A DNA stretch of 64,000 nucleotides, taken from an uncultured Prevotella sp. (GTDB taxonomy: Bacteria > Bacteroidota > Bacteroidia > Bacteroidales > Bacteroidaceae). Position 1 is the first letter of the stretch. Each line of letters starts with the position of its first letter. This document shows, in pieces, positions 43,509 to 53,046 of this stretch. The notes beneath the pieces were generated by a model. The model saw only the letters and a program-made list of their open reading frames with translations, had not been told where the DNA came from and did not search any database. Made by a program: the position numbers and the translations under genes. The stretch spans positions 62,001-126,000 of the forward strand of contig CAAGKM010000004.1 in NCBI GenBank assembly GCA_900770395.1. Reading direction: 5' to 3'.

Positions 43509-46235
43509 TTAAGCCTCTTCCTCAACAGCAGCCTGTGCCGCAGCAAGACGTGCGATAGGCACACGGAATGGAGAGCAGGAAGCATAGTTCATGCCAACCT
43601 TTGCGCAGAACTTCACTGAGCTTGGCTCACCACCGTGCTCACCGCAGATACCGGTGCGCATTCCCGGACGAACCGAGCGGCCCTTCTCCACGGCAGTCTG
43701 GATGAGCTGACCTACGCCGTGCTGGTCGAGCACCTGGAACGGGTCAACCTTCAGAATCTTCTTCTCCAGATAAACAGGGAGGAAGCTTGCGATGTCATCG
43801 CGAGAGTAACCGAAGGTCATCTGTGTGAGGTCGTTGGTACCGAATGAGAAGTACTCAGCCTCAGTGGCGATGCGGTCGGCAGTGAGGGCTGCACGAGGAA
43901 TCTCGATCATTGTACCAATCTCGAACTCTACTTCGATGCCCTGCTCCTCGAATACCTTGGCAGCCACCTTCTTGATGATTTCCTTCTGCTGTTTCAACTC
44001 ATAGAGAATACCGATGAGCGGAACCATAATCTCTGGCATTGGATTCTTGCCCTCCTTCTTCAGTTCGCAGGCTGCGGTAAGGATGGCGCGGGTCTGCATT
44101 GCAGTGATTTCTGGGAATGTGATGCCCAGACGGCAGCCACGGTGACCGAGCATCGGGTTGTTCTCTGCGAGAGAGTCAACGCGGCGCTGGATAGTCTTGA
44201 GGTCTACGCCCATCTCCTTAGCCATTGTCTTTTGACCTTCCAGATCGTGGGGTACGAACTCGTGGAGTGGCGGATCGAGCAGACGGATGTTAACAGGACA
44301 GCCGTCCATAGCCTCGAGGATTCCCTTGAAGTCGGCCTTCTGATAAGGCAGCAGCTTCTCAAGAGCCTTCTCGCGGCCCTCAGCGGTCTCCGAGAGAATC
44401 ATCTCACGCATTGCGATAATCTTCTTGTCCTCGAAGAACATGTGCTCGGTACGTGTAAGACCGATACCCTTTGCACCGAACTCGCGTGCCACGCGTGCAT
44501 CGTGAGGAGTGTCGGCGTTGGTGCGAACCTGCAGCTTGGTGTACTTGTCGCAGAGGTCCATCAGAGCCTTGAAGTCGCCGCTCAGCTCGGCAGCCTTTGT
44601 TGGCACCTCGCCTGCGTAAACCTGACCTGTGGTACCGTTGAGCGAGATATAGTCGCCCTCCTTGTAAACCACGTTCTCAATCTCCACGGTGCGTGCCTTG
44701 TAGTCAACATTGATGGCACCTGCACCCGAAACGCAGCACTTACCCATACCGCGGGCCACAACGGCTGCGTGAGAGGTCATACCGCCGCGTGCGGTGAGAA
44801 TACCCTCTGCGCTTGCCATACCGGCGAGGTCCTCAGGCGAAGTCTCGATACGTACCATGATAACCTTGTGACCGTCGGCGTGCCACTGCTGTGCATCATC
44901 GGCGAAGAACACAATCTGACCGCAAGCAGCACCAGGAGATGCAGGCAGACCCTGGGTGATGACCTTGGCGTTCTTCAGCGCCTCCTTGTCGAATACAGGG
45001 TGAAGCAGCTCGTCGAGCTTCTGAGGCTCGCAGCGCAGCAGCGCGGTTTTCTCGTCGATAAGACCCTCGCGAACCAAGTCCATGGCAATCTTAACCATGG
45101 CAGTACCAGTGCGCTTGCCGTTACGTGTCTGGAGGAACCACAGTTTGCCCTCCTGAACGGTGAACTCCATGTCCTGCATGTCGCGGTAGTGATGCTCCAG
45201 CTTGTCCTGCAGAGCGTTAAGCTCGGCATAAATCTCAGGCATTGCCTCCTCCATTGAAGGATACTTAGCCACGCGCTCCTCCTCAGAGATGCCTGCGCGC
45301 TCAGCCCAGCGCTGAGATCCGATTTTTGTAATCTGCTGCGGTGTGCGGATACCTGCCACAACGTCCTCGCCCTGTGCGTTCACAAGATACTCGCCGTTGA
45401 AGAGGTTCTCGCCGTTGCCGGCGTCACGGCTGAAGCATACACCTGTTGCAGATGTGTCGCCCATGTTGCCGAATACCATCGCCATAACTGACACGGCTGT
45501 TCCCCACTCGTCGGGGATACCCTCCATCTTGCGGTAGAGGATGGCGCGCTCGTTCATCCAGCTGCGGAACACGGCACAGATGGCACCCCACATCTGCTCC
45601 ATCGGGTCGGTGGGGAAGTCGCTGCCTGTCTGCTCCTTGATGGCTGCCTTGAAGCGCTTCACCAGCTCTTTCAGCTCGTCTACGCTCAGGTCCTTGTCAA
45701 GTTTCACGCCGCGGATAGCCTTCACCTCCTCGATAATCTTCTCAAACGGGTCGATGTCCTCTTTGTTCACGGGCTTCATGCCCAGCACCACGTCACCATA
45801 CATCTGTACGAAGCGGCGGTAGGAGTCGTAAACAAAGTGGGGGTTGTTGGTCTTGCGCACCATGCCCTCAGCCACCTCGTCGTTAAGACCGAGGTTGAGG
45901 ATGGTGTCCATCATGCCCGGCATTGAGGCGCGGGCACCTGAGCGTACCGACACGAGCAGAGGATTCTCTACGTCGCCGAACTTACAGTTCATCAAACCCT
46001 CGACATGCTTCACGGCTGCGTTAACTTCGTCCTGCAGCAGCTCCACAATCTTGTCCTGTCCCACCTCGTAATATTCGTTACATGTGTCGGTGGTGATTGT
46101 AAAACCTGGAGGAACCGGCACACCTATAAGGTTCATCTCGGCAAGGTTTGCGCCCTTGCCGCCAAGTGCCTCACGCATCTGTGCGTTACCCTCGGCTTGT
46201 CCGTTGCCAAAGGTATAAACTCTTTTCTTGCTCAT
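43509..46235 (-). CDS. ppdK: Pyruvate, phosphate dikinase
   Basis: 908 residues, full length. The N-terminal ATP-grasp part starts KRVYTFGNGQAEGNAQMREALGGKGANLAEM. The swivelling domain has the phospho-His in GGMTSHAAVVARGMGKCCVSG, and the C-terminal PEP/pyruvate barrel shows GICGEHGGEPSSVKFC. It interconverts pyruvate, ATP and Pi with PEP, AMP and PPi, an important glycolytic step in Bacteroidales. A -7 element TATATTTG lies at 46282-46289. Single-gene unit. Confidence 0.97.
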   Translation of the reverse strand: MSKKRVYTFGNGQAEGNAQMREALGGKGANLAEMNLIGVPVPPGFTITTDTCNEYYEVGQDKIVELLQDEVNAAVKHVEGLMNCKFGDVENPLLVSVRSGARASMPGMMDTILNLGLNDEVAEGMVRKTNNPHFVYDSYRRFVQMYGDVVLGMKPVNKEDIDPFEKIIEEVKAIRGVKLDKDLSVDELKELVKRFKAAIKEQTGSDFPTDPMEQMWGAICAVFRSWMNERAILYRKMEGIPDEWGTAVSVMAMVFGNMGDTSATGVCFSRDAGNGENLFNGEYLVNAQGEDVVAGIRTPQQITKIGSQRWAERAGISEEERVAKYPSMEEAMPEIYAELNALQDKLEHHYRDMQDMEFTVQEGKLWFLQTRNGKRTGTAMVKIAMDLVREGLIDEKTALLRCEPQKLDELLHPVFDKEALKNAKVITQGLPASPGAACGQIVFFADDAQQWHADGHKVIMVRIETSPEDLAGMASAEGILTARGGMTSHAAVVARGMGKCCVSGAGAINVDYKARTVEIENVVYKEGDYISLNGTTGQVYAGEVPTKAAELSGDFKALMDLCDKYTKLQVRTNADTPHDARVAREFGAKGIGLTRTEHMFFEDKKIIAMREMILSETAEGREKALEKLLPYQKADFKGILEAMDGCPVNIRLLDPPLHEFVPHDLEGQKTMAKEMGVDLKTIQRRVDSLAENNPMLGHRGCRLGITFPEITAMQTRAILTAACELKKEGKNPMPEIMVPLIGILYELKQQKEIIKKVAAKVFEEQGIEVEFEIGTMIEIPRAALTADRIATEAEYFSFGTNDLTQMTFGYSRDDIASFLPVYLEKKILKVDPFQVLDQHGVGQLIQTAVEKGRSVRPGMRTGICGEHGGEPSSVKFCAKVGMNYASCSPFRVPIARLAAAQAAVEEEA

Positions 46236-46281
46236 AAGTTAGTTTATATAAATTATGTTTTTAATGTTAATTTTCATTGTG

Positions 46282-46289
46282 CAAATATA
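46282..46289 (-). promoter_or_regulatory. -7 element TATATTTG for ppdK
   Basis: Minus-strand TAnnTTTG match about 47 nt upstream of the ppdK start. Confidence 0.55.
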
Positions 46290-46405
46290 GTGACTTTTTC
46301 TTAATTGTGCAAGAAAAACATGAATTTTTGTCATTCCCAGCTTACATTTTTGCCACTTTCGGCACTTTTTCGGACGTTTTTCGCCATTATTCCGCTAAAA
46401 AGTTG

Positions 46406-46413
46406 TACTTTTG
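46406..46413 (+). promoter_or_regulatory. -7 element TACTTTTG for the 5'-nucleotidase
   Basis: TAnnTTTG match 54 nt upstream of the ATG at 46467, divergent from the ppdK promoter. Confidence 0.6.
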
Positions 46414-46466
46414 CACTGTGAAACCAAGTTTTAACAAATACAAAAAATAGTGTAAACGTTTACGTA

Positions 46467-48212
46467 ATGAGAATAAAAAGATTGTTTTTTATCATGGCTT
46501 CAATGCTTATCACCATGCCTGCATTTTCCAAGTCAAAGGTAGTGCAGATAAAGATTGTCGAGACGAGTGACGTCCACGGATGTTTCTTTCCCTACGACTT
46601 CACGGAGGGAAAAGAGAAAAAAGGCTCGCTGGCGCGCGTCAGCTCCTATCTGCAGAAGCAGCGCCACAAGTTTGGCAATAATCTGATACTGCTCGAAAAC
46701 GGCGACATCCTGCAGGGCCAGCCCACATGCTTTTTTTATAATTATATTAATAAGGTGGGAAACAATGTTGCGAGCGACGTGGTGAACTATCTCGGATATG
46801 ACGCCCAGTGTTTCGGCAATCACGATGTGGAGACTGGGCATAAGGTGTACGACAAATGGATTGGCGAGCTGAAATGCCCAGTGCTCGGAGCCAACATCAT
46901 CGACATCAGGACCAATGAGCCATACGTGAAACCCTATACGACGTTCAGCCGCGACGGAGTGAAGGTGGCGGTAATAGGAATGCTCACTCCCGCCATACCA
47001 AACTGGCTTACGGAGGAGCTGTGGAGCGGACTGCGATTCGACGACATCAGGAAAAGCGCGGAGCAGTGGGTTAAGACAGTGCGCGAAAAGGAGAATCCCG
47101 ACGTGGTGGTGATGCTTCTGCACAGCGGATGGGACGGCGGAATAAACACCCCCGACTATGTGGAGGACGAGGCAAAGGCGGTGGCGGAGCAGGTGCCGGG
47201 CATCGACATAGTGATGTACGGTCACGACCACAGGGCGCGCAAGGAGTATGTGCGCAACGCCGACGGCACCGACGTGCTGTGCCTCGACCCGGCGAACAAT
47301 GCCCTCAACGTGGCGGAGGCTACCATTACAATTGAGATGGACAAGAAGGGCAGGATTAAGAAGAAGGTAATCACGGGCGACGTGGTGGACATCACGGGCG
47401 AGCCTGTCGACGAGCGTTTCATGACTGTGTTCAAACCGCAGATAGAGACCGTGAAAAACTTTGTGGACATCGAGCTTGGCACATTCACCGCCGCAATGTA
47501 CTCGCGCGACGGCTTCTTCGGCTCGTCGCCTTTCATCGATCTGATACACAACATCCAGCTGAGCGTGGTCGACGCCGAGATTTCAATGAATGCTCCGTTG
47601 GGATACAACAATATTATAAATAAAGGTGTAATAAGGGTGAGCGACATGTTCAAGCTATACAAATACGAGAACAATCTCTACGTGCTACGCATGACGGGAA
47701 AGGAGATTCGCGACATGCTGGAGATGAGCTACGACCAGTGGGTGAACACCATGACATCGGCAGATGACCACATAATGCTGCTCGACAACGACACTCGGGC
47801 GGACATGCAGCGCTACGGATTCAAGAACATGACTTTCAACTTCGACAGTGCCGCAGGCATAGACTACGAGGTGGACGTGACAAAGCCCAACGGCGAGAAG
47901 GTGAGAATCCTGCAGATGTCAAACGGACAGCCTTTCAACGAGCAGCGCGTGTATCGCGTGGCAATGAACAGCTATCGCGGCAACGGCGGAGGCGAGCTTG
48001 TGACTCTTGGTGCGGGAATACCGAAGGAGGAGCTGGAGAGCCGCATAATTTACAAGAGCACCAAGGATCTGCGCCAGTATATCATGGAAGAGATTCAGCG
48101 CATGGGAACCGTCACCCCTAAGGCAAACAACAACTGGCGCTTTGTGCCGGAGGAGATTGCCGTGCCTGCGATAAAGCGCGACCGGGAACTGCTTTTTGGA
48201 ATTACGAATTAG
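46467..48212 (+). CDS. Exported bifunctional metallophosphatase/5'-nucleotidase
   Basis: 581 residues, signal peptide about 1-22. The metallophosphatase half has all metal ligands: VETSDVHGCF, LLENGDILQGQ, FGNHDVETGH, LLHSGWDGG and YGHDHRARKEY. The C-terminal 5'-nucleotidase domain includes NSYRGNGGGEL, which packs on the nucleotide. It acts in the periplasm on nucleotides, sugar nucleotides or cyclic nucleotides, releasing nucleosides and phosphate. A large inverted-repeat cluster follows the stop. Confidence 0.92.
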   Translation: MRIKRLFFIMASMLITMPAFSKSKVVQIKIVETSDVHGCFFPYDFTEGKEKKGSLARVSSYLQKQRHKFGNNLILLENGDILQGQPTCFFYNYINKVGNNVASDVVNYLGYDAQCFGNHDVETGHKVYDKWIGELKCPVLGANIIDIRTNEPYVKPYTTFSRDGVKVAVIGMLTPAIPNWLTEELWSGLRFDDIRKSAEQWVKTVREKENPDVVVMLLHSGWDGGINTPDYVEDEAKAVAEQVPGIDIVMYGHDHRARKEYVRNADGTDVLCLDPANNALNVAEATITIEMDKKGRIKKKVITGDVVDITGEPVDERFMTVFKPQIETVKNFVDIELGTFTAAMYSRDGFFGSSPFIDLIHNIQLSVVDAEISMNAPLGYNNIINKGVIRVSDMFKLYKYENNLYVLRMTGKEIRDMLEMSYDQWVNTMTSADDHIMLLDNDTRADMQRYGFKNMTFNFDSAAGIDYEVDVTKPNGEKVRILQMSNGQPFNEQRVYRVAMNSYRGNGGGELVTLGAGIPKEELESRIIYKSTKDLRQYIMEEIQRMGTVTPKANNNWRFVPEEIAVPAIKRDRELLFGITN

Positions 48213-48468
48213 GAGTTACGAATTTTGAATTGTTCTCGCTACGCTGCGATTGAGAATTATTAAGTTAAGAATTGGAGCAAAAATGAGTTTTGAATTAGGA
48301 GTTACGAATTTTGAATTGTCGGCTGGTGCCGATTGAGAATTATAAAAGTTAAGAATTGGAGCAAAAAAATGAGTTTATCGAATTCCGTTTCATAATCTCC
48401 GACTCACAATTTTTAATTTAATAATTCTCAATCGCAGCGTAGCGAGAACAATTCAAAATTCGTAACTC
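48206..48468. repeat. Direct plus 51-bp inverted repeat cluster
   Basis: Two direct copies of an approximately 83-nt unit start at 48206 and 48292. An exact 51-bp inverted repeat joins 48213-48263 and 48418-48468. The arms contain the heptamer-period motif GAATTAG/GAGTTAC and the core CTCGCTACGCTGCGATTGAG. The pair could form a long hairpin with a loop of about 154 nt. It fills the gap between the 5'-nucleotidase and nudC, and no gene can be supported there. Confidence 0.9.
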
Positions 48469-48485
48469 AAAATTTGTAATTAACT

Positions 48486-49253
48486 ATGAGATATTTTGTA
48501 TTTTGCCAGTCCGACCTCCTGCTGGAGAAGACCGGCGACGAGACTTTCACCATTCCCTGCGGCGACAACCCTCCCACAGAAGTCAAAGAATGGACAAAAC
48601 AGCTGGTGATAACCATGCCGTCGGGCGAGAAGGTTACGACCTACGCCATCGACGCGCCCGTGACCGATAATCCGCAATTTGAGATGTGCCCCCTGCGCCA
48701 GAGCTACTACAAGCTCTCGCGCGAGGAATACATCTGCGCGGGGAAATGCCACGAGATAGTGTATTGGGACAAGACCACCAAGTATTGCGGAGTGTGCGGC
48801 GGCGCGATGAAGCAGCACACCGAGATAAGCAAGCGCTGCACCGAGTGCGGCAAGGAGGTGTGGCCGCAGGTGTCTACGGCTGTCATAGCCCTCATCCATA
48901 AAGGTCCCGACGAGGTGCTGCTGGTGCGCGCAAAAAACTTCCGCACCAACTTCTACGGACTTGTTGCCGGCTTTGTGGAGACAGGCGAGACGCTTGAGGA
49001 GGCAATCGCCCGCGAGGCGCTTGAGGAAACGGGGATAAAAATCAAGAACATCCGATATTTCGGCAGCCAGCCGTGGCCTTATCCCTGCGGACTCATGGTG
49101 GGATTCAACGCCGACTACGAGAGCGGAACCATACACCTGCAGGAAAGCGAAATAGCAAAGGGAGCGTGGTTCAACCGAAACAGTCTTCCCACTCTCCCCG
49201 AAAAGCTTTCAATAGCGCGAATGCTTATTGACGATTGGCTGAAGGAGTTTTGA
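48486..49253 (+). CDS. nudC: NAD+ diphosphatase (NudC-type Nudix hydrolase)
   Basis: 255 residues. A zinc ribbon CGVCGG and CTECGK (about 99-122) precedes the Nudix box GFVETGETLEEAIAREALEETGI (about 158-180) and the downstream SQPWPYPCGLMVGF that marks the NADH-pyrophosphatase subgroup. It hydrolyses NAD(H) to NMN(H) and AMP and can remove NAD caps from RNA. The stop codon lies within a run of heptanucleotide repeats. Confidence 0.93.
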   Translation: MRYFVFCQSDLLLEKTGDETFTIPCGDNPPTEVKEWTKQLVITMPSGEKVTTYAIDAPVTDNPQFEMCPLRQSYYKLSREEYICAGKCHEIVYWDKTTKYCGVCGGAMKQHTEISKRCTECGKEVWPQVSTAVIALIHKGPDEVLLVRAKNFRTNFYGLVAGFVETGETLEEAIAREALEETGIKIKNIRYFGSQPWPYPCGLMVGFNADYESGTIHLQESEIAKGAWFNRNSLPTLPEKLSIARMLIDDWLKEF

Positions 49254-49293
49254 GTGAGGAGTGATGAGTGAGGAGTTTTGAGTGTGGAGTTTT
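49245..49293 (+). repeat. Heptanucleotide repeats over the nudC stop
   Basis: Seven 7-nt units of the form GAGTTTT, GAGTGAG and GAGTGAT. The nudC stop codon lies at 49251-49253 within the array. Confidence 0.8.
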
Positions 49294-49309
49294 AATTTGG
49301 GCTGCGCGG

Positions 49310-50575
49310 TTATTTCCCCATCTTTTTCAACGCCTCTTTTGCCATGTCGCTGCCATTCTCGGCTGCCTTCGTGTACCATTCCACGGCCTTTGAGCGGTCT
49401 TTTTCCACTCCTTGGCCGTTTTCATAGCAATGGCCCAGCCAGTATTGGGCTATTTCCATTTCTTGGTCTGCGGCTTTCAGCCACCATTCCACAGCCTTTG
49501 CGCGGTCCTTTTCCACTCCTTGCCCTTTATAATAAAAACAACCTAAATTGAATTGTGCTCTGGCAAAACCTTGTTCTGCGGTTTGCTGATACAATTCGGC
49601 TGCCTTTGAATTGCTTTGCGGCACCCCATGACCGCATTCGTAGCTATATCCCAAATTGTATAGTGCCGGCACATGTCCTTGCTCGGCTGCTTTCTTGTAC
49701 CATTCTATAGCTTTGGAATAATCCTGCGGCACGCCTTGTCCGAATTTATAGCAATAGCCTAACATTGTTTGTGCTTGCGCGTCTCCCTGCTCAGCCGCTT
49801 TCCGATACCATTCAACCGCTTTCTCATAATCTTGCGGCACTCCCTGCCCGTTTTCAAGACAAATGCCTAAATTGTATTGAGCATCGGCGTATCCCTGTTC
49901 AGCCGCTTTCTGATACCACGCCACAGCTTTTGAATAACTTTGAGTCACTCCCAGACCGTTGTAGTAAAAATTCCCCAGATTATATTGCGCTATGGCATAG
50001 TCCTGTTCTGCTGCTTTCTGATACCATTCTGCTGCATTTGTATAACTTTGGGACACCCCTAATCCATTTTCATAGCAGATGCCTAAATTAGCTTGCGCCT
50101 CCATTTCCCCTTGTTCAGCTGCTTTCCGATACCATTCTGCCGCTTTCACATAGTCTTGTGGCACTCCTTGACCATCATAATAGCAAAAGCCTAAATATAA
50201 TTGCGCTTCTTCGTCTCCTTGCTCAGCCGCTTTCCGATACCATTCAGCAGCCTTCTCATAATCTTGCGGCACTCCTTGCCCGTTTTCATACAAAAGTCCT
50301 AAATTGTATTGTGACATGGCATCTCCCTGCTCTGCTGCTTTCTGATACCATTCTGCTGCCTTGCTATAGTCTTGAGATACACCGCGTCCTTTTTCATAGC
50401 AAACGGCTAAGCAAAATTGCGCTTCCATATAGTCTTGGGCAGCCGCTTTTTGAAACCATTCCGCCGCCTTGGAAAAATCCTGTGACATTCCGTCGCCAGT
50501 GTAGTAGCATGCTCCCAATTCGCATTGTGCCTGAGCGTTTCCCTGCTCGGCTTTTATTGTCATACTTGTCATCAT
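49310..50575 (-). CDS. Sel1-repeat protein
   Basis: 421 residues made of about eleven 36-residue Sel1-like repeats of the type AAEWYQKAAEQGxxxAQxNLGxCYxxGxGVxQD. They form a helical solenoid for protein-protein contacts. No signal peptide is evident, so cytoplasmic, although the short N-terminus (MMTSMTIKAEQ) may miss an exported part. Sel1 proteins serve as scaffolds in stress, secretion or cell-wall regulation; the partner is unknown. A palindromic element lies upstream. Confidence 0.9.
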   Translation of the reverse strand: MMTSMTIKAEQGNAQAQCELGACYYTGDGMSQDFSKAAEWFQKAAAQDYMEAQFCLAVCYEKGRGVSQDYSKAAEWYQKAAEQGDAMSQYNLGLLYENGQGVPQDYEKAAEWYRKAAEQGDEEAQLYLGFCYYDGQGVPQDYVKAAEWYRKAAEQGEMEAQANLGICYENGLGVSQSYTNAAEWYQKAAEQDYAIAQYNLGNFYYNGLGVTQSYSKAVAWYQKAAEQGYADAQYNLGICLENGQGVPQDYEKAVEWYRKAAEQGDAQAQTMLGYCYKFGQGVPQDYSKAIEWYKKAAEQGHVPALYNLGYSYECGHGVPQSNSKAAELYQQTAEQGFARAQFNLGCFYYKGQGVEKDRAKAVEWWLKAADQEMEIAQYWLGHCYENGQGVEKDRSKAVEWYTKAAENGSDMAKEALKKMGK

Positions 50576-50621
50576 TGTTAGGGTTAGTAATATTTTATCA
50601 TAGTTTTATTCTTCCAGAATT

Positions 50622-50708
50622 GTTATAATAAGCCAATAGTTCCGAACCTTGAAGGCTGTCGCAGATGCGACAAACCATGCAATGACCGGAACTATTGCCT
50701 TGTTATAA
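50622..50708. repeat. Nested palindrome between the Sel1 and DUF1015 genes
   Basis: An approximately 22-bp imperfect outer inverted repeat has a perfect core CAATAGTTCCG (50634-50644) with CGGAACTATTG (50687-50697). An inner hairpin GTCGCA-GA-TGCGAC lies at 50658-50671. It may act as a terminator for the DUF1015 transcript or as a small mobile palindrome. Confidence 0.75.
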
Positions 50709-50733
50709 TCTACTGTTTTTGCTTCTCAATCTT

Positions 50734-50765
50734 AACTCCACACTCCTCACTCCACACTTCACACT
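50734..50765. repeat. Heptanucleotide repeats over the DUF1015 stop
   Basis: Units ACTCCAC, ACTCCTC, ACTCCAC and ACTTCAC. The minus-strand DUF1015 stop at 50759-50761 lies inside the array. Confidence 0.75.
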
Positions 50766-52006
50766 AACTTGTGAATCACCAGTCCTGAGCGGAGCTTAGG
50801 CTCAAACCACGTAGCCTTTGGCGGCATGATTTTTCCGCTGTCGGCGATGTCCATAATCTGCTGCATCGACACAGGATAGAGGGCGAGGGCAGCGCGCATC
50901 TCGCCGCTGTCCACGCGGCGTTTCAGCTCGCCGAGTCCGCGCAGACCTCCCACGAAGTCAACGCGCTGGCTGCTGCGCAGGTCGCCCAGTGCGAGGATGT
51001 CCTGAAGGATGAGGCGGCTTGAGATGTCAACGTCGAGCACGCCTATCGGGTCGGTGTTGTCGTAGGTTCCCTCTTTGGCGTTCAGACTGTACCAGTGGCT
51101 GTCGAGATAGAGCGAGAACTCGTGCAGACGGGCGGGCTTGTAGATTTCAGTGCCCTTGTCCTCCACCGTGAAGTTCTCGGCAACCTTTGCGAGGAACTCC
51201 TCCGAGGTGAGTCCGTTCAGGTCCTTGAACACTCGGTTGTAGTCGAGGATTGTCAGCTGGCTTGCCTGGAAGCACACAGCCATGAAGTAGTTGTACTCCT
51301 CCGTGCCGTTGTGATTCGGATTCTGCTTCTGCTTCTCCGCTCCCACGAGGGCGGCGGCAGCCGAGCGGTGATGGCCGTCGGCGATGTAGAGGCTTGGCAT
51401 TTTTGCAAACTCCCCGGTCACGGTCTTGATGTCTGCCTCGTCGGCAATCACCCAGAACTTGTGTCCGAACCCGTCCACAGGGGCGATGAAGTCATACTCC
51501 GGCTCAGTGGCGGCATACTTCATGATGAGCGCGTCGAGCACGGCGTTGTCGGGATAGGCGAAGAACACAGGCTCGATGTTGGCGTTGTTCACGCGGACAT
51601 GCTTCATGCGGTCCTCCTCCTTGTCGCGGCGCGTCAGCTCATGCTTCTTTATCACTCCCGTAAGGTAGTCGTTCACGTAGGCACCCACCACGAGACCGTA
51701 CTGAGTCTTGCCGTTCATGGTCTGGGCGTAGATGTAGTAATTCTCCTTGTCGTCCTGCACCAGCCATCCCTTGTCCTGAAACATCTGGAAGTTCTCGGCA
51801 GCCTTCTCATACACCCTTGGGTCGTACTCGCTCGTGCCCGGCTCGAAGCAAATCTCGGGCTTTATTATGCGATACAGACTTTTCTCGTTGTCGCCAGCCT
51901 CAGCGCGCGCCTCTTCCGAGTCGAGCACGTCGTAGGGTCGGCTTTCCACCTGCTCCACCAAATCCTTTGGAGGGCGTATTCCCTTAAACGGTTTTACTAT
52001 TGCCAT
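50759..52006 (-). CDS. DUF1015 family protein
   Basis: 415 residues. The start AIVKPFKGIRPPKDLVEQVESRPYDVLDSEEARAEAGDN is the DUF1015 signature. YIADGHHRSAAAAL (about 210-223) carries the conserved DGHHR thought to lie at an active site. Members often neighbour serine-biosynthesis genes and resemble SbnI/SerK-type serine kinases; no serine gene lies in this window. Cytoplasmic. Function is likely small-molecule phosphorylation or sensing, but this is inference. Confidence 0.9.
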   Translation of the reverse strand: MAIVKPFKGIRPPKDLVEQVESRPYDVLDSEEARAEAGDNEKSLYRIIKPEICFEPGTSEYDPRVYEKAAENFQMFQDKGWLVQDDKENYYIYAQTMNGKTQYGLVVGAYVNDYLTGVIKKHELTRRDKEEDRMKHVRVNNANIEPVFFAYPDNAVLDALIMKYAATEPEYDFIAPVDGFGHKFWVIADEADIKTVTGEFAKMPSLYIADGHHRSAAAALVGAEKQKQNPNHNGTEEYNYFMAVCFQASQLTILDYNRVFKDLNGLTSEEFLAKVAENFTVEDKGTEIYKPARLHEFSLYLDSHWYSLNAKEGTYDNTDPIGVLDVDISSRLILQDILALGDLRSSQRVDFVGGLRGLGELKRRVDSGEMRAALALYPVSMQQIMDIADSGKIMPPKATWFEPKLRSGLVIHKLV

Positions 52007-52122
52007 AATCTTTATAATTTTTTTAAGTTATTACTATTTCTTGGGCGAATTCCATAAGCAAGTGCAAAGCTACGCATTTTTCTCCACATTACCAAAAGAA
52101 AAACTGAAAAACTTTACATATC

Positions 52123-53046
52123 TTATATTAAAAAGGAGAATTTGTTAGATGTCTTGCAGCCTATGCTATGTTTGAAATTACACAGTCCGTAGTTAGGTAC
52201 GCCTTCCTCAGTCGATGGTCCGATGTCCAGTATTCTTAGACCTTGTTTATGGTAATATTCAAATATTCGGAAGGCAAAAAGATTCATTGGGCGCATCTGT
52301 GAATAGTTGTTCAGATTGCCCCAGTATATTACCTGACAAATATCATCCGCCACATGAAACACTTGTGCCGCCGCAATGTCGGCATTATTGTGGCTTAAAA
52401 TAAAGAAATCGGCTGGAATTATCTCTATTGTTCTTACTACATCGTCGTATGACATACGCAATGGGTAACCGTGCTCCTCCCTGTTTCGTCTTATCACATC
52501 GTACGCTCTTGCCACGCCATTGTCGTCACCTTTCCCCACCTTATTAAATATAAGATCCTCTTTCATAGCACGGTTCAGGTTTTTCCTTGCATTGCGTTCT
52601 ATCAGTGAGTAGTAATCAGCAAAATCATTTATATTAAAATGATAGTTGACATCCACAAACCGTATTTCAGCATGACGGTGCAGGGCATTTATCATTAGTG
52701 GCAACTGATGTTGGTCATAGAAATCGGGTGGCAGTGTCATTGCAATATGTTTCTGCATATTTTCACCATATTCCTTCAGTGCTATTACTGCCTTGTCGAA
52801 ATACTCAAACTGCTGAGCCCTGTTGGTAGTAAAACCGCCAAAAGGTGCTGAGAACGGGGAGTACATGCAGTCGCCACGTTCGCCAAGGATAAGCCCCATG
52901 CGTGCTCCACCGTCATCAAACACAATATAATGCAGACGTGTTGCCTTATGACTGTTAAGCTGCGCAAACTCCATGCTGTTGTACACGTGTCGCGGTTTCG
53001 CAAACAATTCCTTGTATTCCTTCGCCTCAACCTCAACGATTCTCAT
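52123..53046 (-). CDS. FemAB-like GNAT acyltransferase
   Basis: About 307 residues from the ATG at 53046, overlapping the end of the cupin gene by 14 nt. A tandem GNAT fold is suggested by HVYNSMEFAQLNSH, RNARKNLNRAMKED and a C-terminal GLRILDIGPSTEEG segment, as in FemAB-like enzymes that transfer an amino-acyl or acyl group to a sugar or peptidoglycan precursor. Together with the FdtA-like cupin it suggests synthesis of an N-acylated deoxy-amino sugar for a surface polysaccharide. Confidence 0.75.
   Translation of the reverse strand: MRIVEVEAKEYKELFAKPRHVYNSMEFAQLNSHKATRLHYIVFDDGGARMGLILGERGDCMYSPFSAPFGGFTTNRAQQFEYFDKAVIALKEYGENMQKHIAMTLPPDFYDQHQLPLMINALHRHAEIRFVDVNYHFNINDFADYYSLIERNARKNLNRAMKEDLIFNKVGKGDDNGVARAYDVIRRNREEHGYPLRMSYDDVVRTIEIIPADFFILSHNNADIAAAQVFHVADDICQVIYWGNLNNYSQMRPMNLFAFRIFEYYHKQGLRILDIGPSTEEGVPNYGLCNFKHSIGCKTSNKFSFLI

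Noticed and set aside
44142..45257. Long plus-strand ORF of 371 codons opposite ppdK
   Set aside because: Shadow of the highly biased ppdK codons; composition is Leu/His/Val-rich with no domain.
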